NCBI RefSeq assembly: GCF_900099825.1 | Contig: NZ_LT629693.1 | Span: forward strand, 3,049,001-3,113,000 | DNA: 64,000 nucleotides | Origin: Bradyrhizobium ottawaense | GTDB taxonomy: Bacteria > Pseudomonadota > Alphaproteobacteria > Rhizobiales > Xanthobacteraceae | Direction of reading: 5' to 3' | In this document: positions 36,711 to 46,160 of the stretch, piece by piece | Numbering within the stretch: the first letter of the stretch is position 1 | Layout: every line of letters begins with the position of its first letter | Notes under the pieces: generated by a model | Databases searched by the model: none | Told to the model about the DNA's origin: nothing | What the model saw: the letters and a program-made list of their open reading frames with translations, nothing else | Position numbers and translations under genes: made by a program

Positions 36711-37208
36711 CTACGCCGCCTTGGATGAAAGTGCAGCTCGGCCTGACGGGCCGGTGTCGGGCGCTGAAGCGTTCCGCGCTTCGATGGCCTTGACCGAATT
36801 TTCAAACGCCCGTTCCAGGACACGCCTGCCAATGGTTCCGAGCACGAAACCGAGTATTCGCCCCTTCAGGTTTTTGCCCTCGCGAACGACGACAACATCA
36901 ATGTCCGTCATGCCGTCGGCTCGCCGCGCAAAGCTGTAGGTGTGACCCGAGCTGCCTCCCCACACATTGGAATCGACCGTGGCGAGAACGACGCGGCCGG
37001 GATCCGACCAGTCGTAGTGCAAACGCTCCCAGACGCCGCCGGAACCTTCCGTGACATCGGCCTGCGAGCCGCCCCGATGATGCACCTTGAGGTACGCGTC
37101 AGCGCTGTTGCCAAACAGTTTCGAGCGCCCCGGTCCGAAATCCGTGAGCCCCGCGATGTATTGTTCGGCGGTCAAAGTGGTTCGCTGGTGAAGATGAATA
37201 ATGGACAT
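36711..37208 (-). CDS. SRPBCC (START-like) family protein
   Basis: This 165-residue protein has a polyketide-cyclase-like helix-grip layout: MSIIHLHQRTTLTAEQYIAG at the start, VWERLHYDWSDPGRVVL in the sheet and a long C-terminal helix (LERAFENSVKAIEARNA). The family binds hydrophobic ligands in a deep pocket; no ligand can be named. AGGAG lies eight bases before the ATG at 37208. It is convergent with the TPR gene. Confidence 0.8.
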   Translation of the reverse strand: MSIIHLHQRTTLTAEQYIAGLTDFGPGRSKLFGNSADAYLKVHHRGGSQADVTEGSGGVWERLHYDWSDPGRVVLATVDSNVWGGSSGHTYSFARRADGMTDIDVVVVREGKNLKGRILGFVLGTIGRRVLERAFENSVKAIEARNASAPDTGPSGRAALSSKAA

Positions 37209-37512
37209 CTGCGTCGCTCCTGACTAGCGCGTTTGCCTTGGTGGTGATGCGCTCCCACTCAGCTAGTCCGGTCGTTTCCCGGATCAATAAAATGACGAAC
37301 ATCATTTAATCACGTTGCCGCGAGCCGACCTGGGGTGATCGGCCGGGTCTGAAGCGACCGAACCGTCGCCGGAAGCTCGTTTTGGATCGTTTTGCGACGT
37401 TTTTCCGTTCAACGATTTGATTTCGTCCAGCGCGATCGTGCGCTAGGTTCTGAAATCACGATGCGATAAGACGTCGGATGACGAGCCCGCCGTTTACGTG
37501 GGGGACCTTGCA
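37209..37512. other. Intergenic region between divergent genes, nothing recognised
   Basis: No coding frame or repeat is convincing. The right edge carries GGGGGA (37500-37505), the probable ribosome site of the GH16 gene. Confidence 0.45.
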
Positions 37513-38490
37513 TTGACACCGCGCGTATTGGCCCTGGTCACCTGCCTCTTCGCCACCACCCCGGCTTTCGCGCAAGCCGATCTCGCCGGCGCGCCGGAAA
37601 AGCTCGCGTTGCAGGTCGCGACCGCGCCGCTCGGCGACACTTGCCGTCGTGTCGAAAGCACGGATCCCGCAGCGCTGGCGCAGGTTTCGCTGCACCGGAC
37701 GTTTCACGACGATTTCGACACCCATCCGCTGTCCGATGACCGCTGGATCCCGCACTACGCCGGCGGCGCCGCCTGGCCGGAAGCGCGATATTGGGGCGGC
37801 GAGGGCTCCGACTTCCGACGCAAGGACAGCTGGAACGGCGAACAGCAGATCTATGTCGATCCGCGCTACGGCGGACGCGAAACCACGCCGCTGGGACTCG
37901 ACCCGTTCAGGGTTCGCGACGGCATTCTCTCGATCGTCGCCAGCCGCACACCCGCGGCCCTCAAGCCGGTGCTGTTCAACAATGAATATGTGTCGGGCCT
38001 CCTGACGACCCAGAGCCGTTTTTCGCAAAAGCACGGCTATTTCGAAATCCGCTCGAAAATACCGGCAGGCATCGGGGTGTGGCCGGCGTTCTGGCTGCTC
38101 GCCGATGACGGCGGTTGGCCGCCGGAGATCGACGTGCTGGAAGGCCGCGGGCCGAAGTCGAACAACCTGGTGATGACGACGCATTGGCGAATACCGGAGA
38201 CCCAGCGCGTCGAGCACTGCGGGTTCGACTTCGCGGTCGCGGACACGTCGCGCGCTTTCCACGATTACGGTGTGCTGTGGCAGCCGGACCGCATCACCTA
38301 TTTCATCGACCGCAAGCCGGTATCAGAGATCAAGACCCCGGTCGGTTTCGACGATCCCATGTACATGATCGTCAACTTGGCGATGGGTTCGAACCATTTT
38401 CCCGGCGTGGGTTTCGTCGACAGCGAGTCGCCTGTTACGGTCGCGTTCGAGATCGACAGGATTTCCGCCTACCAGATCGACGAACGCTGA
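37513..38490 (+). CDS. Glycoside hydrolase family 16 (beta-glucanase-like)
   Basis: This exported protein of about 325 residues has a signal peptide (RVLALVTCLFATTPAFAQA). Its active site PPEIDVLEG matches the ExDxxE motif of GH16, with nucleophile and acid/base Glu. KHGYFEIRSKIPAGIGVWPAF in part is the usual preceding strand. GH16 enzymes cleave or transfer beta-1,3/1,4-glucans. The TTG at 37513 has GGGGGA seven bases upstream and directly precedes the signal peptide; the GTG at 37498 is an alternative. A GH1 gene follows after 13 bases. Confidence 0.9.
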   Translation: MTPRVLALVTCLFATTPAFAQADLAGAPEKLALQVATAPLGDTCRRVESTDPAALAQVSLHRTFHDDFDTHPLSDDRWIPHYAGGAAWPEARYWGGEGSDFRRKDSWNGEQQIYVDPRYGGRETTPLGLDPFRVRDGILSIVASRTPAALKPVLFNNEYVSGLLTTQSRFSQKHGYFEIRSKIPAGIGVWPAFWLLADDGGWPPEIDVLEGRGPKSNNLVMTTHWRIPETQRVEHCGFDFAVADTSRAFHDYGVLWQPDRITYFIDRKPVSEIKTPVGFDDPMYMIVNLAMGSNHFPGVGFVDSESPVTVAFEIDRISAYQIDER

Positions 38491-38503
38491 CCGGAGAAAA
38501 GCG

Positions 38504-39973
38504 ATGTTCGGAAAATTCTCGCGCCGGCAGTTCGGCAAATTCGCGGGCCTTTCCGCGCTCGGAGCAGCGACCGCGGCGAACGCAGCGCAGGGCGAGCCAG
38601 CGCCGGCGGTGGACCGGCATGCGCCCGCGAGCTTCCCGAAGGACTTCCTGTGGGGCACCGCGACGTCGGCCTATCAGATCGAGGGCGCCGTCAACGAGGA
38701 CGGCCGCGGCCGCTCGATCTGGGACACCTTTGCGCACACGCCGGGCACAATCGCAGATCACACCACCGCCGACCGCGCCAACGATCACTATCACCGCTAC
38801 AAGGAAGACGTCGGCCTGATCAAAGCGCTTGGCGTCAAGGCCTATCGATTCTCGATCGCCTGGCCGCGGATATTTCCCGACGGCACCGGCGCGCCCAATC
38901 CGAAGGGGCTCGACTTCTACAATCGCCTGATCGACGAACTGCTGGCCAAGGGCATCGAGCCGTACGCGACGCTGTATCACTGGGACCTGCCGCAGGCGCT
39001 CGAGGACCGGGTCGGCGGCTGGCGCTCCAGCGACACCTCAAAGGCGTTCGCCGATTATGCGGGCTATGTGGCGGAACGCGTCAGCGATCGCGTCAAGAAC
39101 ATCTTCACGCTCAACGAAGCCGGACGTTTCCTCAACTTCGGCTACGGATGGGGCATCGACGCGCCCGGCCTCAAGCTGCCCACCGGCGAGTTGAACCAGG
39201 CGCGGCACCACGTCGCGCTGGGGCATGGCCTTGCGGTGCAGGCGATCCGCGCCCACGCGCGCCCCGGTACCAAGGTGGGCCCGGCCGAGAATATCGCGGC
39301 CTGCGTGCCGGTCTTCGACACGCCGGAAAACGTCCGCGCCGCCGAAATGGCGACGCGCGAACTGAACGCAGGCCTGCTCGGCGTCATGCTCGAGGGCAAA
39401 TACGCCGACGGCTTCCTCGCATATTCCGGCAAGGACGCCCCGAAATTCACGCCTGAGGAACTGAAGATCATCGGCGCCAAAAACGATTTTGTCGGCCTCA
39501 ACATCTACGCGCCGCAATTCTACATTGCCGCGTCCGACCAGAAGCCCGGCTGGAAGGTGCTGCCGTTCCCGGCCTCGTTCCCGCACATGAATTCGGAGTG
39601 GCTGCGGGTGGGCCCGGAAGTCATCTATTGGGCGCCGCGGTTGGCCGCAAAAATCTGGAACCTCGACACCATCTACATCAGCGAGAACGGCACCTCGTCG
39701 GAGGACAAGATCGCGGCCGACGGCCAGGTCTACGATCTCGATCGCATCATGTTCCTGCGAAATTATCTGCGGCAATTGCAGCGCGCGACCGCCGAAGGCG
39801 TACCGGTTCGCGGCTATTTCCTGTGGAGCCTGATGGACAATTTCGAATGGATCTTCGGTTTCGAAAAGCGCTTCGGGCTCTACCACGTCGATTTCGAGAC
39901 GCAGAAGCGGACCGCAAAACTCAGCGCGGCGTTTTACCGCGAGGTGGTAGTGCGAAATGCGATCGGCGCCTGA
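38504..39973 (+). CDS. GH1 beta-glucosidase with twin-arginine signal
   Basis: This 489-residue enzyme has SRRQFGKFAGLSALGAA, a Tat-type signal, then the family start FPKDFLWGTATSAYQIEGA. The nucleophile Glu is at about residue 394 in YISENGTS. The acid/base Glu at about 204 lies in TLNEAG, where most GH1 enzymes have TLNEP. GYFLWSLMDNFEW is also canonical. It probably works in the periplasm on oligosaccharides released by the GH16 enzyme encoded just upstream in the same operon. Confidence 0.95.
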   Translation: MFGKFSRRQFGKFAGLSALGAATAANAAQGEPAPAVDRHAPASFPKDFLWGTATSAYQIEGAVNEDGRGRSIWDTFAHTPGTIADHTTADRANDHYHRYKEDVGLIKALGVKAYRFSIAWPRIFPDGTGAPNPKGLDFYNRLIDELLAKGIEPYATLYHWDLPQALEDRVGGWRSSDTSKAFADYAGYVAERVSDRVKNIFTLNEAGRFLNFGYGWGIDAPGLKLPTGELNQARHHVALGHGLAVQAIRAHARPGTKVGPAENIAACVPVFDTPENVRAAEMATRELNAGLLGVMLEGKYADGFLAYSGKDAPKFTPEELKIIGAKNDFVGLNIYAPQFYIAASDQKPGWKVLPFPASFPHMNSEWLRVGPEVIYWAPRLAAKIWNLDTIYISENGTSSEDKIAADGQVYDLDRIMFLRNYLRQLQRATAEGVPVRGYFLWSLMDNFEWIFGFEKRFGLYHVDFETQKRTAKLSAAFYREVVVRNAIGA

Positions 39974-39991
39974 GCAGAAGTCATCATCAAG

Positions 39992-40207
39992 TCAGTCGTT
40001 GGCTGCGAATTGAGCGATCGACCGCGTTTTAACATCGGTCGCCACAGTGGTGGCGGGTTCCTGCGCCAGTTTCCGCGATGATTCGTGACTGACAAAGACG
40101 CCTGCGGCCGTGACCATCAGCACAACGTAAAGAGCGAACATACCGCCGACCCGTCGCCAGTAGATCCGGCCATCGTCGGGCGTCAGACTTTGGATGAGCG
40201 AGCGCAT
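39992..40207 (-). CDS. Small single-pass membrane protein
   Basis: This 71-residue protein has one membrane helix (GGMFALYVVLMVTAAGVFV) between a basic N-terminal part and a polar tail. A strong ribosome site, GAGGAGG, lies six bases before the ATG at 40207. No family is recognised. It converges on the GH1 gene with an 18-base gap. Confidence 0.7.
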   Translation of the reverse strand: MRSLIQSLTPDDGRIYWRRVGGMFALYVVLMVTAAGVFVSHESSRKLAQEPATTVATDVKTRSIAQFAAND

Positions 40208-40304
40208 GGTTGCCTCCTCAAGGAGCGAATGCGTCGCGTATAGCTCGCCCCCCGCGCGGCGTGTGTGACGCAGTTCACAGAGACCTTTCGAAAACGGAGA
40301 ACCC

Positions 40305-40625
40305 GTGACCGGCCCGGAATTGAAGAAACTGCGCGAACATCTCGGTGAGGCCATCGGCCGGAATCTGACGGTAGCCGACATGGCCAAACTCTGCGGGCTG
40401 CCGGAACAGGACGGCGCCAGCACGATCCGGAAATGGGAGGTTTCAGGTCCGAGCGGGCCGGTGGCCGAGTTGTTGCGGATCCTGGCGATGGCGAGCGACC
40501 ATTATCCGATCCTCGAAATGTTCAACGTGTTCGACCGCCACGACGTCGCGGTAAAGGACCGCCCCGCCCGCCGGCAGGCCTTCCGCGAGCAGATGCTGAG
40601 CGATGTGCTGCGGCGGATTGGTTAA
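40305..40625 (+). CDS. XRE-like helix-turn-helix protein
   Basis: This 106-residue protein reads MTGPELKKLREHLGEAIGRN and LTVADMAKLCGLPEQDGAST, a Cro/C1-like helix-turn-helix of the kind seen in MqsA-type antitoxins, followed by PSGPVAELLRILA. A toxin gene is not adjacent. The start is a GTG at 40305 with CGGAGAACC ahead. Probably a small regulator; its target is unknown. Confidence 0.72.
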   Translation: MTGPELKKLREHLGEAIGRNLTVADMAKLCGLPEQDGASTIRKWEVSGPSGPVAELLRILAMASDHYPILEMFNVFDRHDVAVKDRPARRQAFREQMLSDVLRRIG

Positions 40626-40845
40626 GCGAAGCTTGCCGCACGGGCCGTTGGGGCTTCGAAAATTAAGCCTTTCTTCAGCTTTGATTAGGCCCCTGTTAAG
40701 TACAAAAAACGTTTACCTGCCAATGGGTTGGGTTGCCATCCACTGTGTCCGACGAGTGACAGCATTTTATTCAAAAGCTGTCTAACTGCCGGCCATGGAC
40801 GACGCCCGCACGCGGTGTCTCCCAACCATTTCGGAGACCAAGATC

Positions 40846-41568
40846 ATGAAGAAGTTCCTGCTCGCCACCGTCGCCCTCGCAGCGTTCGCCGCGCCTGCCC
40901 TCGGCGCCGATCTCGGCGCCCGCCCCTATTACAACAAGTCAGCGCCGGTCTACGCCGCGCCGCTGTACAACTGGACCGGCTTCTACATCGGCGGCCACAT
41001 CGGCGGCGCCTTCGCCGGCAGTAACAATCTCAACGGCCTGGTGCTGAGCGATTACAGCACCCGCTTCCTTGGCGGTTTGCAGGCCGGCGCCGACTACCAG
41101 TTCGCACCGAACTGGGTTCTCGGTGTCGAAGGCCAGTACAGCTGGCTCGGCGGCAACTACATCAACGCAAGCTTCCCGGGCGGCGCCATCTACAACAACA
41201 ACCAGCGCGGCCTCGGCTCGATCACCGGCCGCGTCGGCTACACCTGGGGTCCGGGCCTGGTCTATGTCAAAGGCGGCTACGCCTATTCCGACAACCGCGA
41301 CACCCTGACCTTCCTGGGCGCCAACGTGCCCTTCACGCTCGATAAGAACCACAGCAACGGCTACACCGTCGGCGCCGGCGTCGAATACATGTTCGCGCCG
41401 AACTGGTCGGCCAAGGCCGAGTACATGTACTACGACTTCGGCAGCACCCGCTTCGTGACGCCTGGCGTGCTGGCGCCGTTCGGCAGCTGGCGCAACGACG
41501 AGCATACGCTGAAAGTCGGCGTCAACTACCGCTTCAACCTCGGCGGCCCGGTGGCCGCACGCTACTGA
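40846..41568 (+). CDS. Outer-membrane beta-barrel protein, Omp25/RopB-like
   Basis: This 240-residue protein has a signal peptide (KKFLLATVALAAFAAPALGAD). The porin-family pattern YNWTGFYIGGHIGGAFAG, VLGVEGQYSW, YTWGPGLVYVKGGYAYS and a C-terminal LKVGVNYRF strand indicate an eight-stranded barrel. Such proteins are abundant in the rhizobial outer membrane. GGAGACC precedes the ATG at 40846 and a strong terminator follows the stop. Confidence 0.92.
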   Translation: MKKFLLATVALAAFAAPALGADLGARPYYNKSAPVYAAPLYNWTGFYIGGHIGGAFAGSNNLNGLVLSDYSTRFLGGLQAGADYQFAPNWVLGVEGQYSWLGGNYINASFPGGAIYNNNQRGLGSITGRVGYTWGPGLVYVKGGYAYSDNRDTLTFLGANVPFTLDKNHSNGYTVGAGVEYMFAPNWSAKAEYMYYDFGSTRFVTPGVLAPFGSWRNDEHTLKVGVNYRFNLGGPVAARY

Positions 41569-41602
41569 TCGCCCTCAGCGGGAAGTTGCACCAGAGACTA
41601 CG

Positions 41603-41630
41603 AAAGGCCGGCTTCATGCCGGCCTTTTTG
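41603..41630 (+). terminator. Rho-independent terminator of the outer-membrane protein gene
   Basis: AAGGCCGGC pairs with GCCGGCCTT around a TTCAT loop and is followed by TTTT. It lies 35 bases after the stop codon. Confidence 0.9.
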
Positions 41631-41793
41631 CTGTCGCATCCCATTTTCGGTTTCGCGGAAACCCGTCAAACCAAACGTTAACGGCGGAAAAAATCGCAGG
41701 CAGGCCCGTGGTTTTCCCGAGTTGTTAACCGGGTACCTCGATACTGCCGCGCGAGGAAACATCCCAAGGTAGCGTAGACGGGGCGGCGGACAC

Positions 41794-43938
41794 ATGGCGT
41801 TTCGGTTCAGAACGAGCAAATTCAAACTCAAGGGTTTCAGCTTTCCGCGGTTCGGCGTCAGGGGCAGTCTTTTCGTCGCCTTCGCCGTCATCGCCGGCAT
41901 GGCGATCGTCATCAGCGCCGGCGCGGGCCTGGTGCTCGGACGTCTCGGCGGGACCATGGTCGACCTGAGCGGACGCGACATCCCCCGCCTCGCCGCCAGC
42001 CTGCAGCTCTCGGCGCAGAGCGCGAGCCTGGCCAGCCAGGGGCCGGCGCTTCTGGCCGCGCGCAGCGAAGAGGCGCTGAACGAACGCTCCAAGAAGATGA
42101 AGGAAACCCAGACGCTGGCGCTGCAGAAGCTCGGCGAGATCATCGAGCTCGGCGCCGACAAGAACGTCGTCGCGGCGCTCAACGAAACCGTCAAGAACAT
42201 CGACGACATGATCAAGAGCCTGGGCTCGGCTGCGCGCGAACGGCTCGACGTCGCCGCCCTGCATGACAAGCAATATGCCGCCTTGCGCAAGGCGCAGGCC
42301 GATTTCGTCACCGCCTCGGCGCCGGCGATGATGGACGCGCAGGCCCGGATCAACGCGGTCCTGGGAGCCGCCAACCTGTCGACCGACGATGCCAGCGAGG
42401 CGGCGCGCAACGTCGAACTGCTCGGCAACGTCATTGCCAGCACCAACCTGATGGCGTCGGACATGACGGCGGCGCTGTCGGCCAACAACAGCGACACGCT
42501 GGAAGCGATCGAAAAGGAATTCAAGGAGACGCAGGGCCGCGTCAAATCCAACCTCGAAATCCTGCCCAAGAACGCCAGCACCAAGGCGCTGAGCGAGGCG
42601 GCGCTGAAACTGCTGTCGCTCGGCGAGGGCAAGACCCGCGTCTTCAAGATCCGCCAGCTGGAACTCGACTCCACCGACTACGGCGAGACCATTCTGGAGG
42701 AAACCCGCAAGCTCAATGTCGGCCTCGGCATCAGCGTGCAGCAACTGGTCGACGGCGTCCGCAAGGAAACCGACACCTCGACCTGGCAGGCGCGCCAGGA
42801 GATTTCACTGGCGACCATGGTCATGCTCGGGCTCGGCGTGCTGACGCTGATAGGCTCGATCCTGTTCGTCTGGCTCTATGTCGGCCGCAGCATCCTGCGC
42901 CGGATCCGCAGCCTGCAGCGTTCAATGCAGCAGCTGTCGAGCGGCGACCTCGAATCCGAGATCTACCAGAGCCACCAGACGGACGAGATCGCGGCGATGG
43001 CCGACTCGCTCTTGGTGTTCCGCGACAGTATGATCCAGAGCCGCGCGCTCTCGGCCGACCAGGACAAGGACCGCATCGCCAAGTCCGAACGCGCCACCCG
43101 CATGGAAGCGCGCATCGTCGAGTTCGAAACCACCGTTCGCTCAGCACTCGACAGCCTGCAGTCCGCAGCGGGCTCGATGCAGACCACCGCGCAAAGCATG
43201 TCGACGACCGCGGACCAGTCCAGCGCACTGGTCAACGCGGTGGCCTCCGCCGCCGAGGAAACCTCGGTCAACGTCCAGACCGTGTCGTCGGGCACCGAAC
43301 AACTGTCGTCTTCGATCGAGGAAATCGGCCGTCAGGTCGTCACCTCGGCGGAAATCGCCCGCAAGGCGGTCGAGGAAGCAGGCCAGACCGACGCCACCAT
43401 GCAGGGGCTCGCCGAAAACGCCGGCCGGATCAGCGTGGTGGTCGATCTGATCCAGACCATCGCCTCGCAGACCAACCTCCTGGCGCTGAACGCCACCATC
43501 GAAGCCGCCCGCGCCGGTGAAGCCGGCCGCGGATTTGCCGTGGTCGCTTCCGAAGTGAAGAGCCTCGCCAACCAGACCGCGAAGGCCACCGACGAAATCC
43601 GCCAGCAGATCGGCAGCATGCAGACGGTGACGACGTCGGCGGTGTCGGCGATCCGCAGCATCTCCTCTACCATCAGCGAGATCAACGACGTCACCACCGC
43701 GATCGCGGCCGCGGTCGAGGAGCAGGGTGCGGCGACGCGCGAGATCGCGCGCAACATCCAGCACGCCGCCGGCGGCACCAGCGAGGTCTCCAGCAACATC
43801 GTCGGCGTCTCCTCAGCCTCGACCGAAGCCGGAACCGCCGCCAACGAGGTTCTGACCGCCTCCAGCGCGCTGCGCCGCGAGGCCGAGGTGCTGCGTGAGG
43901 AAATCGACGCGTTCCTGTCGAATATCAGGGCGGCGTAA
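41794..43938 (+). CDS. Methyl-accepting chemotaxis protein
   Basis: This 714-residue receptor has a first membrane helix near residues 25-50, a helical periplasmic sensor of about 300 residues, a second helix ([22 protein letters not shown]), a HAMP domain and a signalling domain. The hairpin tip [20 protein letters not shown] marks the CheA/CheW contact. No C-terminal CheR-tethering pentapeptide is seen; it ends LSNIRAA. No other chemotaxis genes are nearby, so it is an orphan receptor. Its ligand is unknown. Confidence 0.95.
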   Translation: MAFRFRTSKFKLKGFSFPRFGVRGSLFVAFAVIAGMAIVISAGAGLVLGRLGGTMVDLSGRDIPRLAASLQLSAQSASLASQGPALLAARSEEALNERSKKMKETQTLALQKLGEIIELGADKNVVAALNETVKNIDDMIKSLGSAARERLDVAALHDKQYAALRKAQADFVTASAPAMMDAQARINAVLGAANLSTDDASEAARNVELLGNVIASTNLMASDMTAALSANNSDTLEAIEKEFKETQGRVKSNLEILPKNASTKALSEAALKLLSLGEGKTRVFKIRQLELDSTDYGETILEETRKLNVGLGISVQQLVDGVRKETDTSTWQARQEISLATMVMLGLGVLTLIGSILFVWLYVGRSILRRIRSLQRSMQQLSSGDLESEIYQSHQTDEIAAMADSLLVFRDSMIQSRALSADQDKDRIAKSERATRMEARIVEFETTVRSALDSLQSAAGSMQTTAQSMSTTADQSSALVNAVASAAEETSVNVQTVSSGTEQLSSSIEEIGRQVVTSAEIARKAVEEAGQTDATMQGLAENAGRISVVVDLIQTIASQTNLLALNATIEAARAGEAGRGFAVVASEVKSLANQTAKATDEIRQQIGSMQTVTTSAVSAIRSISSTISEINDVTTAIAAAVEEQGAATREIARNIQHAAGGTSEVSSNIVGVSSASTEAGTAANEVLTASSALRREAEVLREEIDAFLSNIRAA

Positions 43939-43946
43939 GCGAATTC

Positions 43947-43988
43947 GTCGTTCCGGGATGGTGCGCCAGCACCAGACCCGGAATGACG
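43947..43988. repeat. Short interspersed inverted repeat (GTCGTTCCGGG type)
   Basis: CGTTCCGGGATGGTGC faces CCCGGAATGACG in this short copy of the element also found at 10219 and 26602. Confidence 0.65.
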
Positions 43989-44095
43989 GCTCAAATCGAG
44001 AGGGGCCGGGCCCCCACGCAACCCATGCCCAATATCCAAACCGCCCCCCGCTTTTTCATCTAGCGCCCCGCCGTAGGTGCGGCTAAGCCGTAGCC

Positions 44096-45157
44096 ATGGA
44101 TACAAAAACAGACACGGTTCAGTCCTCGGCCGAGGCACTGCGATACCCCTGGGAAAATCATCCCGGCCACGATCAGGTCGTCGAGGTCATGCCCGGCGTA
44201 TTGTGGGTCCGGCTGAAGCTGCCGTTCCGGCTCAACCACGTGAACATCTATCTGCTCGCCGACGGCGACGGCTGGGCGATGGTCGATTCCGGGTTCGGCA
44301 ATGAGGAAACCATCGCGGCCTGGACCACGCTGTTCGAGGGCCCGCTGCGGCATGTGAAGCTGACGCGGCTGATCGTGACCCATTCGCATCCCGATCACGT
44401 CGGCCTCGCCGGCTGGATCGTCGAGCGCTTCAACTGCCCGCTGCAGATGTCGCAGGTCGAATATCTGCAGTCGGTCTACCACCAGAACCGCGGCACCGAA
44501 GAACGCAAGCTGGCGCAGCGGCTGTTCTTCCGCCGCCACGGCATGGACGAGAACCTGACCGACAAGCTGCTCGGCCGCGGCCAGGATTACCTGAAGCGGG
44601 TTTCGGTGCTGCCGCCGGCCTATCGCCGCATCTCGCATGGCGACGAGATTTCGATCGGGACGCGGCGCTTCAAGGTCATCACCGGCGGCGGCCACGCCCT
44701 CGACCAGGTGATGTTGTATTGCGCCGCCGACAAGCTGTTCCTGTCCGCCGACCAGGTGCTGAGCAAGATCTCGCCCAATGTCAGCGTCTGGGCGGTCGAG
44801 CCCGACCAGAATTCGCTCGGCGAATATCTGGCCTCCTTGGCGAGCCTGACCACGACACTGCCCTACGACGTCATGGTGCTGCCCGGCCACGGCGTGCCGT
44901 TTTACGGCCTGAAGACGCGCATCAAGCAGTTGGCCGACCACCACGAGGATCGTTGCCGGCTGATCGCGGAAGCCTGCCGTGTCGTTCCGCAAACCTCGCG
45001 GCAACTGGTGCCGGTCGTGTTCCACAAATACGAACTCGACGTGCACCAGATGGGCTTTGCCGCCGGCGAACTGATCGCGCATGTCAATTACATGCTCAAC
45101 GAAGGCCGCCTGACCTCGGAAGTGACCGACGGCGTGCTGCGGTTCCGGACCACCTAG
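44096..45157 (+). CDS. MBL-fold metallohydrolase
   Basis: This 353-residue protein has VTHSHPDHVGLAG at residues 94-106, the HxHxDH metal motif, then GGGHALDQV and LPGHGVPFYG with later metal ligands. It is a cytoplasmic metallo-beta-lactamase-fold hydrolase related to glyoxalase II-type enzymes, with a C-terminal helical extension (HVNYMLNEGRL). The substrate is not known. The stop codon TAG lies at the first base of an interspersed repeat. Confidence 0.9.
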   Translation: MDTKTDTVQSSAEALRYPWENHPGHDQVVEVMPGVLWVRLKLPFRLNHVNIYLLADGDGWAMVDSGFGNEETIAAWTTLFEGPLRHVKLTRLIVTHSHPDHVGLAGWIVERFNCPLQMSQVEYLQSVYHQNRGTEERKLAQRLFFRRHGMDENLTDKLLGRGQDYLKRVSVLPPAYRRISHGDEISIGTRRFKVITGGGHALDQVMLYCAADKLFLSADQVLSKISPNVSVWAVEPDQNSLGEYLASLASLTTTLPYDVMVLPGHGVPFYGLKTRIKQLADHHEDRCRLIAEACRVVPQTSRQLVPVVFHKYELDVHQMGFAAGELIAHVNYMLNEGRLTSEVTDGVLRFRTT

Positions 45158-45258
45158 AGCCTTTTCCGTTCCGATGGAATCGGAACGGGGCTCTAGATTT
45201 TTGATTTGACGCGTTTTCTTGACGCGAACCGGTTTCCACTTCGCTGGAAAACGCTCTA
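45155..45258. repeat. Interspersed repeat filling a convergent gap and supplying both stop codons
   Basis: The element begins TAGAGCC and ends GCTCTA. Inside, CCGTTCCGATGGAATCGGAACGG forms in part a perfect hairpin, followed by GGCTCTAGA, and later GAACCGGTTTCCACTTCGCT. This is the familiar Rhizobiales repeat. Its ends provide the TAG stops of the MBL gene (45155-45157) and of the convergent methyltransferase gene (45258-45256). Confidence 0.8.
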
Positions 45259-45879
45259 CTCCTCGCGGCGAAACGCGCTGAACTGGAACACCTGCCGCGA
45301 ACCCCAGGGCGTCGCGTGCTCGTGGCGCCGCGTCTGCAGCAGCCTGAACTCACGACCGAGCGCGCGTCCGAGGCTTTCGGCATCATAGCGCACCACCGGC
45401 AACCCGCTGCACCGTTCGGGGCCGTCAGGCGCGAAGGTGGCGATGACGGCATGCCCGCCGGGCTTCAAGCCGCGCTTGAGGCAGGCGACATAGGCGGCGC
45501 GGTCATTCGCATCGGTGAGAAAATGAAATGCCGCCCGGTCGTGCCAGAGGTCGTAGGTCGCCGGCGGCTGCCAGGCCGTTACATCAGCGACGATCCATCG
45601 GGCCTTCGCGGCCTGCGTGCCCAGTCGAGCCTTGGCCGCCTCCAGCGCTGCAGCGGACAGGTCGAGCACGGTGACGTCGTGAAATCCCTTCGCGAGCAGT
45701 TGATCCACCAGCCGTGAGGCCCCGCCGCCGATGTCGACGATGGCCGAGGCCTCAGTGGCGCCAACCAGCGCAATGGCTTGAAGCGACGGCGCCGGATTCT
45801 CCTGAAACCAGCTGACCTCGTTCTCCGCCTTTTTGGCGTAGACGTCTTCCCAATGGGCTTGCCGGCTTTCACGCTCCAA
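45256..45879 (-). CDS. Class I SAM-dependent methyltransferase
   Basis: This protein of about 207 residues has HWEDVYAKKAENEVSWFQ at its start and VDIGGGASRLVDQLLAKG as the SAM-binding loop, followed by VTVLDLSAAALE. Small proteins of this kind are often annotated as thiopurine-like or generic methyltransferases; the acceptor is unknown. The TTG at 45879 follows GGGAGG at good spacing and gives the usual family length. An ATG at 45969 would add 30 non-conserved residues. Confidence 0.85.
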   Translation of the reverse strand: MERESRQAHWEDVYAKKAENEVSWFQENPAPSLQAIALVGATEASAIVDIGGGASRLVDQLLAKGFHDVTVLDLSAAALEAAKARLGTQAAKARWIVADVTAWQPPATYDLWHDRAAFHFLTDANDRAAYVACLKRGLKPGGHAVIATFAPDGPERCSGLPVVRYDAESLGRALGREFRLLQTRRHEHATPWGSRQVFQFSAFRREE

Positions 45880-45997
45880 TGCGGCCTCCCGCGATTGTTC
45901 GGCCGCATTTCCGGCCGGTCGAAAAGTGATCGTAGCACCTGACGCGCTTGTGCGCGCAGCCCGCAACATGCCGGGACAGTAAATCGCGCCTAGCACA

Positions 45998-46011
45998 TTG
46001 ATCGGGATCAA
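45998..46011. promoter_or_regulatory. FixK/Fnr-type box upstream of hemA
   Basis: TTGATCGGGATCAA is a perfect palindromic Fnr/FixK-type site (TTGAT-N4-ATCAA) centred 156 bases before the hemA start. FixK-dependent oxygen control of hemA has been described in Bradyrhizobium. The site also lies upstream of the divergent methyltransferase gene, but hemA is the likelier target. Confidence 0.8.
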
Positions 46012-46160
46012 GTTTTGCTCCGCGCTCGGAGCAACCCTCCTGTCCTCCGGTACATTACCGAGCGGCCCGAATCGGCTCGACACGAAACCTGGAAAAGCTC
46101 TAAAAAGGGCGGAGCTAACAAGAGGACGGCCAACCCGGCCTGTCCGTTCCGGGTCTCGTG

